Origin: Haloarchaeobius litoreus
GTDB lineage: Archaea; Halobacteriota; Halobacteria; Halobacteriales; Natrialbaceae
Assembly: GCF_024495425.1 (NCBI RefSeq)
Contig: NZ_JANHJR010000001.1
Location: 186,001 to 250,000 of the forward strand
Reading direction: 5' to 3'
Length of the DNA stretch: 64,000 nt
The stretch's first letter is position 1. Every line of letters starts with the position of its first letter. The notes under the pieces are model-generated. The model had not been told where the DNA came from. It searched no databases and saw only the letters and a list, made by a program, of their open reading frames with translations. Below are positions 57,766 to 64,000 of this stretch, one piece after another. The translations under genes were made by a program, and so were the position numbers.

Positions 57766-57843
57766 ATGGAACGAACTGACGTCCTCACGAGCCCGCCCGG
57801 ACGGTCGGGAAGTGGGGTTGGAAGGACGAGGGGTGCGCCATGA
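57766..57843 (+). CDS. Short leaderless upstream ORF (25 aa)
   Basis: The ATG at 57766 lies at the predicted transcription start and opens 25 codons (starting MERTDVLTSPPGR) that end in TGA at 57841-57843. This stop overlaps the ATG of the multicopper oxidase gene (ATGA). The frame could be a leader peptide that couples translation, so the oxidase would be reached by ribosomes that terminate there. The peptide is not acidic, so its product may not matter. Confidence 0.4.
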   Translation: MERTDVLTSPPGRSGSGVGRTRGAP

Positions 57844-59135
57844 CCTCGATGGGTTACGGAGCGGCGCAGTCACTCACCGCACAGCTGGAACAGGACCTCG
57901 CGAGCACCATCGACGTCGCGCCCTCCGTCTCGCGGCGCGCCGTCCTGGGTGGCCTCAGTATCCTCGGGGGAGCGGCGCTCACCGGCGTGGGCGGTGCCCA
58001 GAGCGGCGACGGTGGCGGCGGTGGCCACGACCACCCCGACCACGGGAACTTCGGTGCCGTCGGGGAGTACGACAGCGACGAGTTCGACCCCCACGAGTTC
58101 CTCACCGAGTTCAACACCGGTGACAACGGGGACGGCGGGGACGCCGACCCCAACGAGGGGGTCTACCAGGAGAACGGTCGGACGGTCCGCGAGTTCACCC
58201 TCACGGCCGTCGACACCGAGATAGAGGTCCTGCCGGGAGTCACCTTCCCGGTCTGGACGTACAACGGACAGGTCCCCGGCCCGACGCTCCGCGTCGAAGA
58301 GGGTGACCTCGTGCGCGTCAACTTCGTCAACGGGGCCGAGGAGCACGCACACACCATCCACCCCCACCTGAAGAACCTCGACCCCGACATGGACGGCACG
58401 CCGACGAACGGGCCGGGCGTCCTCAATCCGGGCGAGTCCTTCACCTACGAGTGGCAGGCCGAGCCGATGGGCACCCACCTCTACCACTGTCACACGATGC
58501 CCCTGAAGGCGCACGTCCACCGCGGGCTGTACGGTGCGCTCATCGTCGACCCGAAGCCGGAGCGGGTCCGAGAGAACCCCCGCGACTACGTGAACTACCA
58601 CGGGCCGATGACCGACGAGCTGGTCTCCGAGCTGGTCGACCGGGCGAGGAGCCGGAACATGATCAGCCACCCCGACTACGCCCCCGAGGGGTTCACCGGC
58701 GTCAACGAGATGGTGATGGTGATGAACGGCTTCGACACGAACTTCGACGGCGACAACGAGGTGTACGCCGTCAACACCCGCGGCTTCTGCTACGGCGTCG
58801 GCTCGACCGACGGCCGCGGGAACTGGGCGGCCGGCGAGACGAAGCGACCCATCCAGGTGGATAAGAACGAGCTCCAGCGCGTCCACCTCGTCAACATGAT
58901 CGAGTTCGACGCCATCAACTCGTTCCACACCCACTCGCAGTTCTTCGACTACTACGACGCCGGGACGACGCTGCTCCCGACCCGCTCGAACATCGACACG
59001 GTGATGCAGTGCCAGGCGCAGCGCGGGGTGTTCGAGATGGACTACAGCGACCACGACCCGGGGCTCTACATGTTCCACGCGCACCAGTCCGAGTTCGCCG
59101 AACTCGGCTGGATGAGCTTCTTCGAGGTGGTCTGA
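57840..59135 (+). CDS. Tat-exported two-domain multicopper oxidase
   Basis: A 431-aa cupredoxin protein. A Tat signal lies unusually far in (SRRAVLGGLSILGGAALTG, about residues 31-50), followed by a Gly/His-rich stretch. Copper ligand motifs are HTIHPH (near 169), LYHCHTMPLKAHVHRGLYG (near 214), INSFHTHSQFF (near 358) and MFHAHQSEFAELGWM (near 410). The pattern is that of two-domain laccase/NirK-like oxidases acting outside the cell. The ZIP permease gene follows after 1 bp. Oxidation of a metal ion such as Fe(II) or Mn(II) is inferred from that neighbour. Confidence 0.88.
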   Translation: MTSMGYGAAQSLTAQLEQDLASTIDVAPSVSRRAVLGGLSILGGAALTGVGGAQSGDGGGGGHDHPDHGNFGAVGEYDSDEFDPHEFLTEFNTGDNGDGGDADPNEGVYQENGRTVREFTLTAVDTEIEVLPGVTFPVWTYNGQVPGPTLRVEEGDLVRVNFVNGAEEHAHTIHPHLKNLDPDMDGTPTNGPGVLNPGESFTYEWQAEPMGTHLYHCHTMPLKAHVHRGLYGALIVDPKPERVRENPRDYVNYHGPMTDELVSELVDRARSRNMISHPDYAPEGFTGVNEMVMVMNGFDTNFDGDNEVYAVNTRGFCYGVGSTDGRGNWAAGETKRPIQVDKNELQRVHLVNMIEFDAINSFHTHSQFFDYYDAGTTLLPTRSNIDTVMQCQAQRGVFEMDYSDHDPGLYMFHAHQSEFAELGWMSFFEVV

Positions 59136-59136
59136 G

Positions 59137-60363
59137 ATGAGCGACGAACCCGAGTCCGACGGCGGTGTGGTGACACACGAGGAGAGTCCCACGGGACCGT
59201 TCGGCCTGCCGACGGTCGTTGCCGGCGTCGTCCCCATCGTGATGCTCGCGGTGCTGGTCGGCGTGTTCCTGGTGACGACGCCCCTCGCTGGGCTGCAGAG
59301 CGACGGCGAACCGCTGCCGGACGTCTCCATCGACTACACGACGGTCCCCGAGGAGGGGACGCTCGTCGTCCACGTCACGAACAACGGTGCGGCACCCGTC
59401 ACCATCGACCAGCTACAGATCGACGACGCGTACTGGAACTACGAGATGTCCAGTCCGGGCGACGACAGGACGCTTCAGCCACGTGAGAGCGGGACGATAC
59501 GCGTCCCGTACCACTGGTCGCCCGGCTTCGACCACCACGTCACCGTGATGACCGCGGGCGGCGCGACGTTCGGGGAGACCATCGTCGCCACCCAGCAGAC
59601 GCCCGGGTTCGACTTCGACGTCGTCCTCACGCTCGCCGTCGTGGGCCTGTTCGTCGGGGTCATCCCGGTCGCCCTCGGGATGCTCTGGTTCCCCTTCCTG
59701 GAGTCCATGAGCGACCGCTGGCTGCACGCCGTCCTCGCGTTCTCGGCGGGCATCCTCGCGTTCCTCGCCGTCGACGCGGGGTTCGAGGCGTTCGAACTCG
59801 GCCGCGCCGTGCCGAGTGCGTACATGGGCGAGCTGCTCGTCGTCCTCGGCATCGTCGGCGCGATGCTCCTGCTGCAGGCGGCGATGGACTGGCAGTCCGG
59901 CGGCGGTGAGCCGTCCGGGCTCTCGCTGGCCTACGCCGCCGCGCTCGGGATCGGGCTCCACAACCTCGCGGAGGGGCTCGCCATCGGGAGCGCGTTCGCT
60001 CTGGGGCGAGCGTCGCTCGGAGCCTTCCTCATCGTCGGGTTCATGATCCACAACGTGACCGAGGGGCCGGTCGTGGTCGCCCCGCTCGCACGGTCCGAGC
60101 GGCCCGCACTCTGGCACTTCGGGGCCATCGGCCTCCTCGCGGGTGCACCCGCCATCCTCGGCGGCTGGATCGGGAACCTGTTCTTCTCGCCCCTGCTCGG
60201 CGCGCTGTTCCTCGCCATCGGCGTGGGCGCGCTCCTGCAGGTCGTCTTCGACATCGGCGGGATGATCCGCAAGCGCGGTGAGCTCCTGAGCACGACGAAC
60301 TCCCTCGGGTTCCTCGTCGGCCTCGTCGTGATGTACGCGACCGACTTCTTCATCACGCTGTAG
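59137..60363 (+). CDS. ZIP-family metal permease with extracytoplasmic domain
   Basis: A 408-aa protein. One N-terminal helix (about 27-50) is followed by a beta-rich extracytoplasmic domain (about 55-160, LPDVSIDYTTVPEEGTLVVHVTNNG) and eight membrane helices. The ZIP metal path is visible: GLHNLAEGLAIGSAF in TM4 and FMIHNVTEGPVVVAPL in TM5. ZIP proteins import divalent metals (Zn, Fe, Mn). The extra domain could dock the multicopper oxidase encoded 1 bp upstream. The start is the ATG after the oxidase TGA. Confidence 0.88.
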   Translation: MSDEPESDGGVVTHEESPTGPFGLPTVVAGVVPIVMLAVLVGVFLVTTPLAGLQSDGEPLPDVSIDYTTVPEEGTLVVHVTNNGAAPVTIDQLQIDDAYWNYEMSSPGDDRTLQPRESGTIRVPYHWSPGFDHHVTVMTAGGATFGETIVATQQTPGFDFDVVLTLAVVGLFVGVIPVALGMLWFPFLESMSDRWLHAVLAFSAGILAFLAVDAGFEAFELGRAVPSAYMGELLVVLGIVGAMLLLQAAMDWQSGGGEPSGLSLAYAAALGIGLHNLAEGLAIGSAFALGRASLGAFLIVGFMIHNVTEGPVVVAPLARSERPALWHFGAIGLLAGAPAILGGWIGNLFFSPLLGALFLAIGVGALLQVVFDIGGMIRKRGELLSTTNSLGFLVGLVVMYATDFFITL

Positions 60364-60441
60364 GCGACGGGCGCTCCCGCCGTCGACGCGTCTTCCCAGG
60401 CGCGACCATCCTTTATGCACCGAGAGCGCGTTCGTCTAGCC

Positions 60442-61146
60442 ATGTCCGTCAGCTTCGACTTCTCGGGCCGTGTCGCCATCGTGACCGGCGCGTCGGGCGC
60501 GCTGGGCAGTGCCGTCGTCGAGGCGTTCCGCGACGCCGGCGCGACAGTCTGTGCCGTGGACGTGGTCGACCCGAGCGACGAGGACGCACAGCTCGACCCC
60601 GACGCCGGGACGACGTTCTACCAGGCCGACCTCACCGACGAGGCGGTGGTCGAGGCCCTCGTCGAGCAGGTTCTCGACGACCACGGCCGTCTCGACCACC
60701 TCGCGAACATCGCCGGCACGTGGCGCGGCGGCGACCACGTCGAGGAGACCGAGCTCTCGGAGTTCGACCTGCTGTGGAACGTGAACCTGAAGACGGCGTT
60801 CCTCGCGACGAAGCACGCCCTGCCGCACCTGCAGGAGTCGGCGGGGTCCATCGTCTCGGTGTCCGCGCGCTCGTCGCTGGAGGGCGGCGAGGGCGACGGC
60901 CCGTACCGCATCACGAAGGCGGGCATCCGCCTGCTCACGGAGACCGTCGCCGAGGAGAACCGCGGCACCGTGCGGGCGAACTGCGTGATGCCGTCGGTGC
61001 TCGACACGCCGATGAACCGCGAGATGATGGAGCCGAGCGACGACTGGGTCGACCCCGCCGACGCGGCGCAGGTCATGCTGTTCCTCTGCTCCGAGGCGGC
61101 GTCGCCGACGAGCGGGGCGGCGGTCCCGGTGTACGGCGAGGCCTGA
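60442..61146 (+). CDS. Short-chain dehydrogenase/reductase
   Basis: A 234-aa SDR: cofactor motif TGASGALGSAV near 16, NIAGTW (NxAG) near 88, the Ser in SVSARSSLEGG and YRITKAG (Tyr and Lys) near 155. It ends SGAAVPVYGEA as many FabG-like proteins do. A TTTATGC element at 60412-60418 lies about 28 nt before the ATG, so the mRNA is probably leaderless and separate from the ZIP gene. The substrate is unknown. Confidence 0.9.
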   Translation: MSVSFDFSGRVAIVTGASGALGSAVVEAFRDAGATVCAVDVVDPSDEDAQLDPDAGTTFYQADLTDEAVVEALVEQVLDDHGRLDHLANIAGTWRGGDHVEETELSEFDLLWNVNLKTAFLATKHALPHLQESAGSIVSVSARSSLEGGEGDGPYRITKAGIRLLTETVAEENRGTVRANCVMPSVLDTPMNREMMEPSDDWVDPADAAQVMLFLCSEAASPTSGAAVPVYGEA

Positions 61147-61158
61147 GCAGCCGGCGAC

Positions 61159-62889
61159 TCACTCCTCGCCGCCGTCGTCCGTGCCCACTCCATCTCCGAG
61201 CACGCCCGGAACCCGAACCCGGACCGTCGTCCCGTCCTCTTCGGTCTCGAACGACAGCTCGCCGCCCAGCGCGTCGACGCTCCAGCTGACGAGCCAGAGC
61301 CCGAGCCCGCTCCCGTGGTCGAGGGCTGACTCCTCCTCGCGGTGGAGCGCGTCGAGCTCGTGGTCGGGGATGCCGGGGCCGTCGTCGCGGATCTCGAAGA
61401 CTGCGTCGCGGCCATCACCGGACCCGGCGGCGACGGTCTCGGCGAGTGCCACGGTGACCGCCGGCTCTCCGGGGTCGTGTTCGAGCGCGTTCTCCACGAG
61501 GTTCGCGAAGACGGTCCGGAGCAGCTCCCGGTCGGTCCGGAGCGTGAGGTCGCGGGGCACCGAGACGGTCACGGCGTCGCCACCGTTGCCGTCGTCGACC
61601 TCGGCGACGACCCCCTCGAGCAGCTCGCGGACGGCAACCGCCTCGACGGTCACGTCCCGGTCCATCGTGCGCTCGATGTCGCGGGCCTTCTCGCCGAGGG
61701 CGAGCAGGCCGGCGGTCTCGTCCGCCGCGGTCCCGAGCATCGCCTCCAGCTCCGGGTCGTCCGTTCGTGCGAGCACCTCGCCGAGGTAGCCCTGCACGAC
61801 GGTCAGGTCGTTCCGGAGGTTGTGCCGGAGGACGCGGTTCAGGACGGCGAGACGCTGCTTGCGGGCGAGTTCGTCGGTCACGTCCTGCAGGACGACGGTA
61901 TAGCCGAGCGTGGCGTCGCCGGGGCCGGTCAGCGCGGTCACGACGACGGTGAACGTGAGGCGTTCGCCGTCGGCGTACGTGCTCACGCGGCGCTCCCCCG
62001 CCGCCTCGGCCGTGGCGTCGATGTCGAGGTGGTCGTCGAGCGGGTCGGTGAGCGCGGCACGCTTGTCGGCCCCGAGCAGCGACTCGGCGGCCGGGTTGAG
62101 CGTGACGATGCGGTTGTCGCCATCGACGACGACGACCGGGTTCCCGAGGTCGTCGATGGCGGCGCGTTCGCCCGTCCGGCGCGTCGCGGGGTTGAGCGCG
62201 AACATCTCACTGCGGAAGAGGGCGTACATGTCCAGCGCGACGTGGGGGATGAACGCGACGGCGACGAAGTTGAGTTCGGGGTACGGGCCGAGTTCGAGCA
62301 GCCACAGGCCCACGGCGACCAGCGGCGGAATGGGCGTGAGCGCGATGGCGATGGCCTGTGTCCGGTAGAGCGGGCCGTAGCTGAGGACGGTGTCGATGAG
62401 GAGGAAGATGGCGACGGTCAGCACCGCCGCAAGCAGCACGAACTGGAGGTAGATGGGGAGCCCGATGGCGTAGTCGGCCGACGCGACGCCCTCGGTCGGG
62501 ACGACGGTGAACGACCGCCAGGCGAGCCCGTGGAGCGGGTTCGTGAGGACGAGCGCGCTGAAGGCCACGGCGTCGGCGACCAGCAGCCCGAACCACGTGC
62601 TCCGGAGGGCGTGTCCCCGGCCGGTGTACTCGAACGCGAAGGCGACGTAGCCCACGACGACGACGGCCGCACCGACCCAGAACAGCGACTCCAGCACCTC
62701 CCGGGTTACCTGGTCGTAGACGAGCATGGCGACGGCCTGCGAGAAGCAGAGGAGCACCTGGCCCGCGATGACGACGAGGAACGAGCGGCCGCCGGGCTTG
62801 TCCGCAAAGCGCAGGACGTAGCCGAAGAAGGCGAGGTTCACCACGCCCGCCAGCAGGGCGAGGGCGGCGGGCCAGGCGAACGTACTCAT
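61159..62889 (-). CDS. Sensor histidine kinase (7TM-PAS-HisKA-HATPase)
   Basis: A 576-aa kinase. Residues 1-215 contain seven membrane helices of the 7TM histidine-kinase sensor type. Residues about 225-345 are a PAS domain (AIDDLGNPVVVVDGDNRIVTLNPAAESLLG). The phospho-acceptor is in NRVLRHNLRNDLTVVQGYL near 355. The ATPase part has the N-box ANLVENALEHD, G1 IRDDGPGIPD and G2 GSGLGLWLV. No response regulator is adjacent. It converges on the SDR gene. Confidence 0.92.
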   Translation of the reverse strand: MSTFAWPAALALLAGVVNLAFFGYVLRFADKPGGRSFLVVIAGQVLLCFSQAVAMLVYDQVTREVLESLFWVGAAVVVVGYVAFAFEYTGRGHALRSTWFGLLVADAVAFSALVLTNPLHGLAWRSFTVVPTEGVASADYAIGLPIYLQFVLLAAVLTVAIFLLIDTVLSYGPLYRTQAIAIALTPIPPLVAVGLWLLELGPYPELNFVAVAFIPHVALDMYALFRSEMFALNPATRRTGERAAIDDLGNPVVVVDGDNRIVTLNPAAESLLGADKRAALTDPLDDHLDIDATAEAAGERRVSTYADGERLTFTVVVTALTGPGDATLGYTVVLQDVTDELARKQRLAVLNRVLRHNLRNDLTVVQGYLGEVLARTDDPELEAMLGTAADETAGLLALGEKARDIERTMDRDVTVEAVAVRELLEGVVAEVDDGNGGDAVTVSVPRDLTLRTDRELLRTVFANLVENALEHDPGEPAVTVALAETVAAGSGDGRDAVFEIRDDGPGIPDHELDALHREEESALDHGSGLGLWLVSWSVDALGGELSFETEEDGTTVRVRVPGVLGDGVGTDDGGEE

Positions 62890-63025
62890 TCCCCGCAGCT
62901 TTCACTTGCATCCACTTGCGGGTTCCGGCCTCGGATGGTGGTGCGGGGCGACGACGGCTGCCTGCGACCGTCGGCAGCAGCGTCGACCGCCAGCGTTTTC
63001 GACGGGACGCACCTACCGGACACCG

Positions 63026-64000
63026 ATGCTCGCGTACCACGCCCTGTTCGTCGCGCTCGTCGTCGGGACGGAGCTGTTCTTCGCCGGCCTCTCGATAGTC
63101 AACGTCCGGTACGGCGCACGGACGGCCCGCGCTCGCTCGGACTGGATGCGCGAGACGCTCGGCGTCGAGGACGTGGCGTCGGTGCTCGACTACCAGCGCG
63201 CCCGCGTCGGCCTCTCGCTGCTGGAGACGGCGACGACGCTGGGGTTCCTGCTGCTCGCGCTCTACTCCGGCGTCGTGACCGACGTGGTCGTCGCCCTGAC
63301 CGAGACGGGGCTGTCGCCGCTGCTCCAGGGCGTTGCCTTCGTCGTGCTGGCGCTGCTCGCGGCCCGGCTGCTCGGTGTCCCGTTCGACCTCTACAGCACG
63401 TTCGTCGTCGAGGAGGCGTTCGACTTCAACAACCAGTCGCCGACGCTCTGGGTGCGGGACTACCTGCTGGGGACCGTCCTGAGTCTCGTCATCGTCGGTG
63501 GGCTCGCCGCGGCGGTCCTCTGGTTCGTCGAGAACGTGCAGTACTGGCCGGTCGCCGGCTGGGCGCTCGTCGTCGGCTTCTCCGTGGCGATGTTGGTGCT
63601 CAAACCCCGGGTCATCGACCCGCTGTTCAACGAGTTCACGCCCGTGGAGGAGAGCGACCTCCGCGACGCCGTCGACGAGGTGTTCGAGCGCGCGGGGTTC
63701 CGCTGCGAGCAGGTGTACGAGATGGACGCCAGCAGGCGGTCGGGCCACTCGAACGCCTACTTCGTCGGCTTCGGGCGCACGAAGCGGGTCGTGCTGTACG
63801 ACACGCTCGTCGAGTCGATGGAGGTCGACGAGATCCAGGTCGTGCTCGCCCACGAACTGGCCCACTGGAAGCGAAAGCACATCCCGAAGTTCGTCGCGCT
63901 CGCGGCGGTCCAGTTCGCCGTCGTCTTCGCCGCGTTGGGCTACCTCGCGGGCCAGCCGTGGGTGTTCGACCTGTTCGGGTTCCCCGCGGAGGCGACGTAC
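63026..64000 (+). CDS. Ste24-like M48 family metalloprotease (partial, cut by window end)
   Basis: A 325-codon frame, still open at the window end. It has an N-terminal membrane helix (FVALVVGTELFFAGLSIVN), several more helices, and then the M48 catalytic part with the zinc motif VVLAHELAHWKRKH at about residues 272-285. The preceding blocks (LFNEFTPVEE, SRRSGHSNAYFVGFGRTKRVVLYDTL) are those of the CAAX protease Ste24 group, including the M48 N-terminal domain. It cleaves membrane-associated proteins. The C-terminus and the third zinc ligand are beyond the window. Confidence 0.92.
   Translation, partial: MLAYHALFVALVVGTELFFAGLSIVNVRYGARTARARSDWMRETLGVEDVASVLDYQRARVGLSLLETATTLGFLLLALYSGVVTDVVVALTETGLSPLLQGVAFVVLALLAARLLGVPFDLYSTFVVEEAFDFNNQSPTLWVRDYLLGTVLSLVIVGGLAAAVLWFVENVQYWPVAGWALVVGFSVAMLVLKPRVIDPLFNEFTPVEESDLRDAVDEVFERAGFRCEQVYEMDASRRSGHSNAYFVGFGRTKRVVLYDTLVESMEVDEIQVVLAHELAHWKRKHIPKFVALAAVQFAVVFAALGYLAGQPWVFDLFGFPAEATY

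Overview
The window is a gene-dense, GC-rich stretch of a haloarchaeal (class Halobacteria) chromosome. The predicted proteins are strongly acidic (Asp/Glu-rich, Lys-poor). Many genes have a TATA element about 25-30 nt before an ATG with no Shine-Dalgarno, as expected for leaderless archaeal transcripts. Several families are typical of haloarchaea: HTH-10 (Bat-type) regulators, a HalX response regulator, FilR1-type regulators, PccX, tandem PrkA and Tat lipoproteins. No insertion sequence, integrase, CRISPR array or rRNA was seen. The genus cannot be fixed from the sequence alone.

Layout. 1-8.7 kb: end of a cobalamin adenosyltransferase gene, an MBL hydrolase, a small gene behind a DtxR/Idr-like operator, tRNA-Val(CAC), a HalX response regulator, tatA, an orphan amino-methyltransferase (probable CTAG methylase Zim), a tdk-Yip1-Yip1 group, an FMN reductase, an FkbM methyltransferase and a FilR1-type regulator. 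9.2-17.8 kb: propionyl/acetyl-CoA carboxylase genes (pccA apart from pccB-pccX) with an HTH-10 regulator and a cytochrome P450 between them, then an NSS transporter and an alpha/beta hydrolase. 18-26.3 kb: a 48-aa gene, a YcaO protein with a ThiF-like N-terminus, three tiny zinc-ribbon proteins, DUF63, Lrp, an IMPase-like phosphatase, tRNA-Leu(CAA), DUF309 and a DMT transporter. 26.3-31.3 kb: a complete five-gene liv-type ABC importer operon. 31.5-38.2 kb: proline dehydrogenase, two redox enzymes, an HTH-10 regulator, an aspartoacylase-like enzyme, UPF0179 and hypotheticals.

38.2-46.9 kb is the most striking part. A 1-kb non-coding region holds two similar promoter/leader modules about 439 bp apart, each with two TATA elements exactly 74 nt apart. 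It precedes a translationally coupled prkA1-prkA2-yeaH(DUF444)-spoVR operon, the archaeal counterpart of the bacterial starvation/stress module yeaG-yeaH-ycgB.

46.9-64 kb: a PGF-CTERM-like surface protein with two 21-nt repeat arrays, YjbQ, a glycerophosphodiesterase, a Tat-secreted protein gene broken by an in-frame amber codon, a membrane-anchored EEP hydrolase, an enolase-superfamily dehydratase plus aldehyde dehydrogenase, a zinc alcohol dehydrogenase, an SCP-2 protein and an HTH-10 regulator. Next comes a Tat-exported two-domain multicopper oxidase coupled to a ZIP metal permease with an extracytoplasmic domain, behind a DtxR-like dyad and a short leaderless uORF. This may be a ferroxidase-permease metal uptake pair. 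The window closes with an SDR enzyme, a 7TM-PAS histidine kinase and a truncated Ste24-like M48 protease.
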